Shown: one piece after another, positions 33,473 through 41,646 of the stretch
Position numbering within the stretch: position 1 is the first letter of the stretch
Layout of the letters: each line of letters opens with the position of its first letter
Translations under genes and position numbers: made by a program
Assembly (NCBI GenBank): GCA_036987155.1
Contig: BTXY01000002.1
Span: 1-64,000, forward strand
DNA from: Microsyncoccus archaeolyticus
Lineage (GTDB): Bacteria > Patescibacteriota > Minisyncoccia > Minisyncoccales > Minisyncoccaceae
Direction of reading: 5' to 3'
Length of the DNA stretch: 64,000 nucleotides
Notes under the pieces: generated by a model
Told to the model about the DNA's origin: nothing
The model's input: only the letters and a program-made list of their open reading frames with translations
The model's database searches: none

Positions 33473-34708
33473 ATGAAAATACAGGATTTAAAAAATAAAA
33501 AAATACTAATTTTAGGTTTTGGTTTAGAGGGAAAAAACACTTTTCTTTTTTTGAGAAAGAAGTTTCCTAAAAAGGAATTATTCATTGCTGATGAAAAAAA
33601 TGTTAAAGATTCTAAACTAAAGAATGTTAGCTGGATAATTGGTAAAGAATATTTAAAATCATTGAATGATTTTGATGTAATAATTAGATCTCCGGGTATT
33701 TCTTTGAGCAAGATAAAAACTAGGTCAATAGTAACAAGCCAAACAGAATTATTTTTAGATAATTTTAAGGGTAAGGTTATCGGGGTTACGGGAACAAAAG
33801 GAAAAAGTACGACTTCTTCGTTGATTTATCATGTTTTAAAGAAAAACAAGGTTAATACACATTTGGTTGGGAACATTGAAAATCCTGCTTTATCTTATTT
33901 AGAGAAAACAAAATCAATAATTGTTTACGAAATGTCTTGTCATCAACTAGATGGTTTGAGTACTAGTCCCAATATTGCAATATTTCTTAATATCTATCCC
34001 GAACACTTAGATTATTATTCTAATTTTAAATCATATTTTAATGCTAAGGCCAATATTGCTATTCATCAGAAATCAAAAGACTATTTTATTTTTAATCCCA
34101 AAATAAAAATAAAGGTTAAATCAAGAAAACTTCCTATTTCTAATTATGACAAAGTTTTTAATCAAAACCCTTGGCTACTAGATATAACTCATAGAGACAA
34201 CTTAATTGCTGTTTTTAGGGCTTGCGAATTGTTTTTAAGCATGGATAAGATATTAAAAGCAATAAAAAGCTTTAAACCTTTATCTCACAGATTAGAATAT
34301 TTAGGAAAGTTTAGAGGAATTCACTTTTACGATGATTCAATTTCAACTATACCAGAGTCAACAATTTATGCTTTAGATAAACTAGGAGAAAATGTAGAAA
34401 CTTTAATTATTGGAGGATTAGATAGGGGAATTGATTTTAAAAAGCTAAGTCAGAGAATTGATAAAAGCAAAATCAAAACATTAATTATTTTTCCTGATTC
34501 TGGAAAGAAGATATATGCTTTGACTAAAAAGAAAATTAAGCATTATTCTGTTGATTCAATGGAAAAAGCAGTTCAGCTTTGTTTTAAAAATACCAGTGAG
34601 AATAAGATTTGTCTTTTGTCTCCAGCCTCTCCAAGCTATAATTTATTTAAAGATTTTAAAGAAAGGGGAGATTTGTTTAAAAAATATATTCATGAAAAAC
34701 AAGCCTAA
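33473..34708 (+). CDS. murD: MurD-family ligase, probably UDP-MurNAc-L-alanine--L-glutamate ligase (MurD2)
   Basis: Mur ligase: 'KKILILGFGLEGKNTFLFL' (N-terminal Rossmann), 'VIIRSPGISL', ATP loop 'GVTGTKGKSTTSSLIYHVL', 'YEMSCHQLDGL', 'YPEHLDYYSNF', 'HRLEYLGKFRGIHFYDDS' and 'LIIGGLDRGID'. These are MurD hallmarks. ATG 33473 is preferred to an upstream start at 33458 because it starts the conserved region directly after murL. Next to murL it is more likely the L-Glu-adding MurD2 than the D-Glu enzyme, which sequence alone cannot prove. It overlaps ftsW by 17 nt. Confidence 0.9.
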   Translation: MKIQDLKNKKILILGFGLEGKNTFLFLRKKFPKKELFIADEKNVKDSKLKNVSWIIGKEYLKSLNDFDVIIRSPGISLSKIKTRSIVTSQTELFLDNFKGKVIGVTGTKGKSTTSSLIYHVLKKNKVNTHLVGNIENPALSYLEKTKSIIVYEMSCHQLDGLSTSPNIAIFLNIYPEHLDYYSNFKSYFNAKANIAIHQKSKDYFIFNPKIKIKVKSRKLPISNYDKVFNQNPWLLDITHRDNLIAVFRACELFLSMDKILKAIKSFKPLSHRLEYLGKFRGIHFYDDSISTIPESTIYALDKLGENVETLIIGGLDRGIDFKKLSQRIDKSKIKTLIIFPDSGKKIYALTKKKIKHYSVDSMEKAVQLCFKNTSENKICLLSPASPSYNLFKDFKERGDLFKKYIHEKQA

Positions 34709-35777
34709 TCAATCTTTATTAATAATTATTTCTTTATTGGTTTTAATAGGTATTTTAGCTTTGGCAACAGCTACTGTGCCGGCTTCGCTTAAAAATAATA
34801 AGGATGCTGGTTACTTTTTATTTCACCAATTAGTTTTCGGATTTTTGCCAGGAATTATTGCAGGATTAATTATTTATTTTAAGGTTTCTTTAAATTTACT
34901 AAAAAAGATAGCCTTTCCTTTATTTTTATTTTCTTATTTTCTAATGTTTTTAGTTTTAATTCCAGGACTAGGAAGAGCAGAATTAGGAGCAGCAAGGTGG
35001 CTTGATATAGGGCCTTTTAGTTTTCAGCCTTCAGAACTGCTTAAAATATCAACAATTCTTTATTTATCGGCATTGCTTAGCTCTTTAAAGCAAAGAAACC
35101 TTTTTGCTACATTTCTTTTTTTTGTGGGACTAATTTTTCTTTCTTTAATTGTTCAAAAAAATCTAAGCACCTTAATTATTATTTCTTGTATTTCTTTTAT
35201 AATATTTTTATGTGCCAAAACATCTATTAAGCATAATTTAATATTATGGGGATTGGGTATTTTAGGTTTTGTAATGCTTGTTGTTTTTGCACCATATAGA
35301 ATGCAAAGATTTATGACTTATTTAAATCCTGACACAGATGTTTTAGGGGCAGGATATCAAACTCAACAATCTTTAATTTCTATTGGTTCGGGTGGTTTAT
35401 TTGGAGCAGGACTGGGTTTTAGCGCTCAAAAATATGGATTTGTACCTCAATCAATGTCTGATTGTATTTTTGCTGTGTTTGCAGAAGAAACAGGATTTAT
35501 TGGTGCTTTTGCTTTAATTGCTTTATTTTTATCTTTTACTTTTATATGTTTTTCATTAGCTAGAAAAGAAACAGACCTTTTTTCTAAGTTAATAATGGTT
35601 GGTATTGGTTCGTGGTTTACAATTCAAGCTTTTGTTAATATAGGAGCAATGGTTAAAATACTGCCTTTAAGCGGAACACCCTTGCCGTTTTTAAGCTATG
35701 GGGGCTCGCATGTTATTGTTGAGTTAATTGCTTGCGCTATACTTTTAAAAGTTTCTTTAAGGCAATCCTCTTGTTAA
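34692..35777 (+). CDS. ftsW: FtsW/RodA-family peptidoglycan glycosyltransferase
   Basis: SEDS-family membrane protein polymerising lipid II. About ten hydrophobic segments are present. Motifs: 'GAARWLDIGPFSFQPSELLK', 'RMQRFMTYLNPDTD', 'GYQTQQSLISIGSGGLFGAG', 'FVPQSMSDCIFAVFAEE' and 'LPLSGTPLPFLSYGGS'. ATG 34692 is chosen because the 47 codons upstream lie inside murD in another frame. FtsW is favoured over RodA by its place between murD and murG. Confidence 0.93.
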   Translation: MKNKPNQSLLIIISLLVLIGILALATATVPASLKNNKDAGYFLFHQLVFGFLPGIIAGLIIYFKVSLNLLKKIAFPLFLFSYFLMFLVLIPGLGRAELGAARWLDIGPFSFQPSELLKISTILYLSALLSSLKQRNLFATFLFFVGLIFLSLIVQKNLSTLIIISCISFIIFLCAKTSIKHNLILWGLGILGFVMLVVFAPYRMQRFMTYLNPDTDVLGAGYQTQQSLISIGSGGLFGAGLGFSAQKYGFVPQSMSDCIFAVFAEETGFIGAFALIALFLSFTFICFSLARKETDLFSKLIMVGIGSWFTIQAFVNIGAMVKILPLSGTPLPFLSYGGSHVIVELIACAILLKVSLRQSSC

Positions 35778-35799
35778 AACTTCAAAAAAATACTATATT
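35771..35799 (+). promoter_or_regulatory. Internal promoter before murG, near-leaderless
   Basis: TTGTTA (35771-35776), 17 bp, TATATT (35794-35799). Predicted start ~35806, two bases before the murG ATG at 35808. The -35 overlaps the end of ftsW. Confidence 0.4.
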
Positions 35800-35807
35800 T
35801 ATAATAT

Positions 35808-36932
35808 ATGAAAATAATATTTACAGGCGGAGGGACTGGCGGTCACGTTTTTCCTGTTATCGCTATTTCAAGGGCCCTAAAGAAGATTGGACCATTTGGC
35901 ATGGAATTTACATATGTTGGACCAGAGGACAACTTTTCTAAATCCTCCCTTGAAAGGGAAGGAATCACCCCTAATTATATTTTATCAGGAAAAATTAGAA
36001 GATATTTTACAATACCTGATTTTTTTTCAAATATAGTTGATGTTTTATTTAAAATTCCCTTAGGGATATTGCAATCTCTATATATAATTTTTGCTACTTC
36101 TCCTGATTTAATTTTCAGTAAAGGGGGATACGGATCAGTTCCCGTTGTAATTGCTGGTTCAATTTTAGGTGTTCCAATATTTCTTCATGAGTCAGATGTT
36201 TCTCCTGGGTTAGCGAATAAAATAATAAGCAGATTTAGCAAAGAAATATTTGTTTCTTTTCCGATAAAAGAAATGGAATATTTTCCAACCGAAAAGATGG
36301 TAAAAGTTGGTAACCCAACAAGAGATGCTCTTTTGAACGGAAATAAAGAAGTGGCTGCAAAGATATTTAAATTAAAAGGAGGGAAGCCAGTAGTTTTAGT
36401 TTTAGGAGGATCTCAAGGAAGTCAGAGAATTAATGATTTAATATTAGAGATATTACCACAACTTTTAAAAAGCTATGAGGTTATTCATCAAACTGGTTAT
36501 AATGATTTTGAAAGAGTTAAAAAACAAGCCAATGCATTATTATACGAATCAATGAAAAACGAGCATCATGTTTATTCTTTTTTTCCAGAAGAAGAATTAA
36601 TGCATGCTTATGCTGTAGCAGATTGCGTTATTTCAAGAGCTGGTTCTGGCATTATTTTTGAACTAGCAATATTAAAAAAGCCAAGCATATTAATTCCTTT
36701 ACCAGAAGCTGCTCAAAATCATCAATCTAAAAATGCTTATGCTTACGCAAAGTACGGAGCCTGTATTGTTTTAGAAGAAAATAATTTAACTCCAAATTTC
36801 TTTTTAGAAAAATTAAATAGTATTTTTGAATTTAACAAAATTAATGAAATGAAAAAAGGAGCCGAAGATTTTGCTAAACCATATTCAGCTGATATTATTG
36901 CTAAATATTTATTAGATTTTTTAACAAAATGA
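35808..36932 (+). CDS. murG: UDP-GlcNAc:lipid I N-acetylglucosamine transferase
   Basis: GT28 enzyme making lipid II on the inner membrane face. Motifs: 'IIFTGGGTGGHVFPVIAI', 'DLIFSKGGYGSVPVVIA', 'FLHESDVSPGLANKII', 'VLGGSQGSQRINDLI', 'CVISRAGSGIIFELAILKKP' and 'IPLPEAAQNHQSKNAYAY'. The length (374) is normal. It overlaps gltX by 4 nt. Confidence 0.96.
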   Translation: MKIIFTGGGTGGHVFPVIAISRALKKIGPFGMEFTYVGPEDNFSKSSLEREGITPNYILSGKIRRYFTIPDFFSNIVDVLFKIPLGILQSLYIIFATSPDLIFSKGGYGSVPVVIAGSILGVPIFLHESDVSPGLANKIISRFSKEIFVSFPIKEMEYFPTEKMVKVGNPTRDALLNGNKEVAAKIFKLKGGKPVVLVLGGSQGSQRINDLILEILPQLLKSYEVIHQTGYNDFERVKKQANALLYESMKNEHHVYSFFPEEELMHAYAVADCVISRAGSGIIFELAILKKPSILIPLPEAAQNHQSKNAYAYAKYGACIVLEENNLTPNFFLEKLNSIFEFNKINEMKKGAEDFAKPYSADIIAKYLLDFLTK

Positions 36933-38473
36933 TGACTCCCAGAAAAGAAGAAAAAAGAATACGTACTAGGTTTGCACCATCTCCAACTGGTCCAGTACAC
37001 ATTGGAGGCATAAGAACTGCTTTATTTAACTATTTATTTGCTAAAAAAAATAATGGTGATTTTATATTAAGAATAGAGGATACTGATAAAGAACGTTCAA
37101 AAAAAGAATGGGAGCATCAATTGCTAAAAGCAATAAAATGGTTTGGTTTAGATTGGGATGAGGGTCCAACTTTTTTTGAGCAAAAAGAAATATCAGAATC
37201 ATATGTTGGTCCCCACGCTCCCTATAGGCAAAGTGAAAGAGGGGAAATGTATAAAAAATATTTACAGAAATTAATTGATGAAGGCAATGCATATTATTGT
37301 TTTTGTACTAAAGAAGAAGTTGAGTCTCAGAAACAATATTTAATGTCAATTGGAGAACCACCAATATATTTAGGAAAATGCAGAACATTAACCAAAGAAC
37401 AAGTAGAAGAAAACATCAAGCAAGGGAAAGAGTGTGTGATTAGATTCAGAACACCAGAGAACATCAAAATTAAATTCAAAGATTTAATTAGGGGAGACAT
37501 TGAAATTGACTCAGGAACAATGGGAGATTTTGTTATTGCTAAAGATTTAGATACCCCTTTATATAATTTTACTTGTGCGGTTGATGATGCGGAAATGGAA
37601 ATCTCTCATGTAATTAGGGGAGAGGACCATATTTCTAATACTCCCAAACAAATATTGCTATTAAGAGCTTTTGGATTTGAAGAACCTAAATATGCTCACC
37701 TTCCTTTAATTTTAAATCCAGAAAGAAAGAAGTTGTCTAAAAGAGATGGAAAAACTTCTGTTGATGAATACATATTAGAAGGTTATTTAGGAGAATCTTT
37801 GCTTAATTTTATTGCATTACTGGGCTGGAATCCTGGAGATAATAGAGAAATATTTTCTATTGGTCAACTAATCAAAGAATTTTCTTTGGAAAAAATACAA
37901 AAAGCTGGGGCAGTTTTTAATATTGAAAAGTTAGATTGGATTAATGGACTATACTTAAGAAAGAAAACAATAAGAGAATTAACAATGCTTTGCATCCCCT
38001 TTTTAGACAAGTACATTGAAAAGACTTCAATGGAAGCATTTAAAATTAAGGAAACAGGAGAAGAGATAACCATAGAATTTTTAGAAAAAATAATTCTTCT
38101 ATATCAAGAAAGATTAAAGAAATTAGGAGAAATAGGGGAATTGATTGATTTATTCTTTGTTAAAGAATTAAATTATTCAAAAGAACTATTAAAGTGGAAA
38201 GAAATGAATGATAGTCAAATAATACAATCCCTAGAAACATCTCTTAAAGTTGTTTCAAGCATCAATGAATTTAATCATGAGAAAATCCAAGAGGAACTAT
38301 TTAAAGAAGCAGAGAAAATGGAAAACAAGGGTAATTTACTCTGGCCATTAAGAGTTGCTTTAACTGGAAAAAGTAATTCTGCCCCTCCTTTTCAAATAGC
38401 TGAATTATTAGGAAAAGAAAAAACAATTCAAAGAATAAAAAAAGCATTAATATTAATTGAACATGAAAAATAA
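36929..38473 (+). CDS. gltX: Glutamyl-tRNA synthetase
   Basis: Class Ib synthetase: 'RTRFAPSPTGPVHIGGIRTA' with the HIGH-type HIGG, 'RIEDTDKERS' and KMSKS as 'KKLSKRDGKTSVDEY'. An alpha-helical anticodon-binding C-terminus is present. With gatC and gatA directly downstream and gatB at 51 kb, it is very likely non-discriminating, charging both tRNA-Glu and tRNA-Gln. It starts with two consecutive ATGs inside the murG stop. Confidence 0.96.
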   Translation: MMTPRKEEKRIRTRFAPSPTGPVHIGGIRTALFNYLFAKKNNGDFILRIEDTDKERSKKEWEHQLLKAIKWFGLDWDEGPTFFEQKEISESYVGPHAPYRQSERGEMYKKYLQKLIDEGNAYYCFCTKEEVESQKQYLMSIGEPPIYLGKCRTLTKEQVEENIKQGKECVIRFRTPENIKIKFKDLIRGDIEIDSGTMGDFVIAKDLDTPLYNFTCAVDDAEMEISHVIRGEDHISNTPKQILLLRAFGFEEPKYAHLPLILNPERKKLSKRDGKTSVDEYILEGYLGESLLNFIALLGWNPGDNREIFSIGQLIKEFSLEKIQKAGAVFNIEKLDWINGLYLRKKTIRELTMLCIPFLDKYIEKTSMEAFKIKETGEEITIEFLEKIILLYQERLKKLGEIGELIDLFFVKELNYSKELLKWKEMNDSQIIQSLETSLKVVSSINEFNHEKIQEELFKEAEKMENKGNLLWPLRVALTGKSNSAPPFQIAELLGKEKTIQRIKKALILIEHEK

Positions 38474-38687
38474 ATTATATATTTTAATAGTTTTGTTTTT
38501 ATTCATTGGTTTTTCTTGTTTTGCAAGCAATGAATATGTGGATTCCTTTATTGAAAAAATAATGTATCTAAAAGATTGGGTAATGGAAGGGAATATAAAA
38601 ACTGAGTTTGAAAGAGAAGTAGAAAGCTTAAAATCAGAATTACCGGGATTAATTGTTAAGATTAAAGGATTATTGCCTCAAAAGTAA
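38463..38687 (+). CDS. Small exported protein, unknown
   Basis: A ~74-residue protein with a signal-peptide-like start 'KNKLYILIVLFLFIGFSCFA' and a short charged helical mature part ('EYVDSFIEKIMYLKDWV'). ATG 38463 is preferred to TTG 38457. It lies in the overlap of gltX and 22 nt before gatC. No family recognised. A Cys at the end of the hydrophobic core could be lipidated, but the lipobox is not convincing. Confidence 0.5.
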   Translation: MKNKLYILIVLFLFIGFSCFASNEYVDSFIEKIMYLKDWVMEGNIKTEFEREVESLKSELPGLIVKIKGLLPQK

Positions 38688-38709
38688 TATTAATGTATAG
38701 TTATATAAC

Positions 38710-38976
38710 ATGATAAAAAAGATTGCAAAATTGGCTAATTTGATTGTTGAGGACAAGAAACTGGAAAAAGAGTTTTCTTCGATTTTAGAATATGTAAATA
38801 AGTTAAAAGAAGTAGACGTATCTGGTATTGAAGAAACAGCTAATTTGTCTCCTAATTATAATGTTTTTAGAAAAGACATAGAAGAAAGAAAAGAAACAAA
38901 AGAAATAATTGATTTAATCCCAGAAAAAGAAAATAATTATTTAAGGATTAATGAAATATTCGAAGAAAATGATTGA
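38710..38976 (+). CDS. gatC: Glutamyl-tRNA(Gln) amidotransferase subunit C
   Basis: An 88-residue GatC: 'IAKLANLIVEDKKLEKEFSS' start, 'ILEYVNKLKEVDVSGIEETA' central helix with 'NLSPNYNVFRKD', the typical ligand-like Pro/Arg region that wraps GatA. Located directly before and overlapping gatA. Confidence 0.9.
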   Translation: MIKKIAKLANLIVEDKKLEKEFSSILEYVNKLKEVDVSGIEETANLSPNYNVFRKDIEERKETKEIIDLIPEKENNYLRINEIFEEND

Positions 38977-40372
38977 TTTAACAAATTTAACAATCAAAGA
39001 AGCTCATTTGGGATTAAAAGAAAAGAAGTTTTCTTCTGTTGAGTTAACACAATCTTTTTTAGATCAAATTAAGGAAAAAGACAAAAACATCAAAGCATAT
39101 TTAACAATTACTTCTGAGCTAGCATTAAATCAAGCTAAAAAGGCTGATGAGAAGATTAAGAACGGAGAAATAGATATTTTAACAGGAATTCCTTGTGCTA
39201 TTAAGGACAACATAATGATTAAGGGGATAAAATGTACTGCTGGTTCCAGATTCTTAGAAGAATATATTTCTCCATACAATGCAACAGTTATTGAAAAGCT
39301 TAAAGAAGCTGTAATTTTGGGAAAAACTAATTTGGATGAATTTGCAATGGGTTCTTCTTGTGAAAAATCAGCATATTTTCCAACTCACAATCCTCATGAT
39401 TTAGAAAGAGTGCCAGGAGGCTCTTCTGGTGGATCAGCAGCAGCAGTTGCTGCCAATGAATGTGTTTTTGCATTAGGGTCTGATACTGGAGGGTCAATTA
39501 GGCAACCAGCTTGTTTTTGTGGGATTACTGGATTAAAACCAACCTATGGAACTGTTTCAAGATATGGGCTCATTGCTTTTGCTTCTTCATTAGATCAAAT
39601 AGGACCAATGACTAAAAATATTGAAGATGCAGAAATAGTTTTTAATGCAATTAAGGGAATTGATAAAATGGACTCAACCAGTTCAGACGAATCAAAAGAA
39701 AGAGAAATGGGAAAAATTAGAATAGGAGTTCCTAAAGAATATTTTGCTAAAGGCCTTGATCCTAATATTGAAGAAGCAATCAGAAAAGCAATTTCTTTTT
39801 ATGAAAAGCAAAGGGCAGAAATAATAGAAATTAGTTTGCCCCATACTGAATATGCTTTAGCTTGCTATTATATTATTGCTCCATCTGAAGCAAGTGCTAA
39901 TTTGGCTAGATTTGATGGAATAAGATATGGAAAGGTTTCCTCAGGAGAAAACTTGCTTGATTATTATTTACAGAACAGAACCAAAGGATTTGGAGAAGAG
40001 GTTAAAAAAAGAATTATACTTGGAATATATACTTTGTCAGCTGGATATTATGATGAATATTACAAAAAAGCATTAAAGGTAAGGACATTAATTAAACAAG
40101 ACTTTGAGAAAGCATTTGAAAAAGTAGATGCTATTATTGGCCCAACTTCTCCTTGTTTACCATTTAAGATAGGAGAATTAGTTGATGATCCCTTAGCAAT
40201 GTATTTATCAGACATTTACACTGTTTCAGTTAATTTAGCAGGGCTTCCAGCAATTTCAATTCCTTGCGGACAAAGCAATGGTTTGCCAATAGGAATGCAG
40301 ATAATTGCACCTGCTTTTATGGAAAATAATTTATTTAAAATAGCTAAAATATATGACAATACAAGACATTAA
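38951..40372 (+). CDS. gatA: Glutamyl-tRNA(Gln) amidotransferase subunit A
   Basis: Amidase-signature subunit releasing ammonia from Gln. The catalytic Lys is in 'PCAIKDNIMIKG', cis-Ser and nucleophile Ser in 'VPGGSSGGSAAAVAANE' and 'LGSDTGGSIRQPACFCG'. Other GatA segments are 'LKPTYGTVSRYGLIAFASSL' and 'GPTSPCLPFKIG'. The start may be ATG 38951 or ATG 38969 ('MIDLTNLTIKEAH'), both within gatC. The length of 473 residues is normal. Confidence 0.96.
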   Translation: MKYSKKMIDLTNLTIKEAHLGLKEKKFSSVELTQSFLDQIKEKDKNIKAYLTITSELALNQAKKADEKIKNGEIDILTGIPCAIKDNIMIKGIKCTAGSRFLEEYISPYNATVIEKLKEAVILGKTNLDEFAMGSSCEKSAYFPTHNPHDLERVPGGSSGGSAAAVAANECVFALGSDTGGSIRQPACFCGITGLKPTYGTVSRYGLIAFASSLDQIGPMTKNIEDAEIVFNAIKGIDKMDSTSSDESKEREMGKIRIGVPKEYFAKGLDPNIEEAIRKAISFYEKQRAEIIEISLPHTEYALACYYIIAPSEASANLARFDGIRYGKVSSGENLLDYYLQNRTKGFGEEVKKRIILGIYTLSAGYYDEYYKKALKVRTLIKQDFEKAFEKVDAIIGPTSPCLPFKIGELVDDPLAMYLSDIYTVSVNLAGLPAISIPCGQSNGLPIGMQIIAPAFMENNLFKIAKIYDNTRH

Positions 40373-40859
40373 TTCATTTTTAAATTCTAGTGAATTAAAT
40401 AATTTTCTTTTTCCTCTAAAGGTGGTCTTCATATTATTATCTTTAGCCATGATTTGCTTGACAGTTTATTATTTAATTAGACAGTCATTTCTACTTGGAG
40501 ATGCGAGAAGGAAGTTTAAAAACTTTTTTTCTTCTCAAGATTTTAGCGTTCAGTCAGATTTATTCAATCAATGGAAAGAAATCAAGGAATTATTACCAAA
40601 AGAAGATCAGATTAATTACAAAATAATTGTTAATAAGTCAGCTAATTTGTTTTTCGATATTCTAGAGAAGTCAAATATGAGTGATAAATCAATAGACGAA
40701 TTAGACGAAAGGCATATTCCAAATATTCAAGTGATTAAAGAAATAATTGACCTATCTTTTAAATTAAAAAAAGATCCAACCATTGAAGTTAATATTTCAA
40801 GAATAAAAGAATTGATTTTTTCTTTTGAAAAAACATTGCAAAAATTGCATTTGTTTTAA
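40353..40859 (+). CDS. Membrane-anchored protein of unknown function
   Basis: 168 residues with one strong transmembrane helix (residues ~22-44) and a soluble, helical, charged C-terminal part of ~120 residues facing the cytoplasm. It overlaps gatA by 20 nt and precedes the slipin gene, so a link to the SPFH protein is possible. No family recognised. Confidence 0.6.
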   Translation: MTIQDINSFLNSSELNNFLFPLKVVFILLSLAMICLTVYYLIRQSFLLGDARRKFKNFFSSQDFSVQSDLFNQWKEIKELLPKEDQINYKIIVNKSANLFFDILEKSNMSDKSIDELDERHIPNIQVIKEIIDLSFKLKKDPTIEVNISRIKELIFSFEKTLQKLHLF

Positions 40860-40872
40860 ATAATAATAAAAT
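40845..40872 (+). promoter_or_regulatory. Slipin promoter, near-leaderless
   Basis: TTGCAT (40845-40850), 16-bp spacer, TAAAAT (40867-40872). Predicted start ~40879, three bases before the ATG at 40882. Confidence 0.45.
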
Positions 40873-40881
40873 AATAAACAT

Positions 40882-41625
40882 ATGTGGGAATATTTAATCT
40901 TTCTTTTGTTAATAATAATTTTAAGCTCAATAAGGCAAGTTAACCAGTATGAAAATGGAGTTAAGTTTACTTTAGGAAAATTCTCAGGAATAATGCAGCC
41001 AGGTTGGAACATAGTTTTACCTATATTCCAGTCATATCAAAAAATAGACATGAGAGTAAAAGCAGTAGATGTTCCAGATCAGGAAGCAATTACCAGAGAC
41101 AATATTTCAGTTAAAGTTAATGCTGTTATTTATTACAAGGTTCGTTCAGCAGAATTAGCTCTTCTTGCTGTAGAGAATTTTTATTACGCTGTTTCTCAGC
41201 TAGCTCAAACAACAATGAGAAATGCTGTTGGCCAAGTTGAATTAGATGAATTATTATCTCAAAGAGACAAAGTTTCTGAAAATATTAGGTCAATTATTGA
41301 TGAGGCTTCCGATCCATGGGGCATTAGTGTTGATAACGTTGAATTAAAAGACATTACTCTTCCAGAAGAAATGAAAAGAGTTATTGGTAAGCAAGCAGAA
41401 GCAGAAAGAGAAAAAAGAGCTGTTATTATTAAAGCAGAAGGAGAAGTTGTTGCTGCTAACAATATGGCAAAAGCAGCTGAGATTCTTTCAGGATCAGGAG
41501 GGGCTCTTCATTTAAGGACATTGCAATCAATCAATGATATTAGTTCTGACCAATCAAATACAGTTGTTTTTGCAATTCCTTTGGAAGTTTTAAGAGCTTT
41601 TGAGAAATTAGGAAATAAAGAATAA
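40882..41625 (+). CDS. SPFH-domain protein (slipin/stomatin-like)
   Basis: One N-terminal membrane helix (residues ~3-19) is followed by a stomatin-type SPFH domain: 'VNQYENGVKFTLGKFSGIMQ', 'PGWNIVLPIFQSYQKIDMRV', 'AITRDNISVKVNAVIYYKV', 'MRNAVGQVELDELLSQRD' and 'WGISVDNVELKDITLPEEM'. An Ala/Glu-rich coiled coil ('EAEREKRAVIIKAEGE') comes next. These proteins form membrane-scaffolding cages. No NfeD-type partner is adjacent, although the preceding membrane gene could be a partner. Confidence 0.92.
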   Translation: MWEYLIFLLLIIILSSIRQVNQYENGVKFTLGKFSGIMQPGWNIVLPIFQSYQKIDMRVKAVDVPDQEAITRDNISVKVNAVIYYKVRSAELALLAVENFYYAVSQLAQTTMRNAVGQVELDELLSQRDKVSENIRSIIDEASDPWGISVDNVELKDITLPEEMKRVIGKQAEAEREKRAVIIKAEGEVVAANNMAKAAEILSGSGGALHLRTLQSINDISSDQSNTVVFAIPLEVLRAFEKLGNKE

Positions 41626-41646
41626 TAATTTTTAAGATATCTTGTC

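Noticed and set aside
34551..34691. N-terminal extension of ftsW
   Set aside because: These 47 codons lie inside murD in another frame and encode no SEDS sequence; ATG 34692 begins the family-like region.
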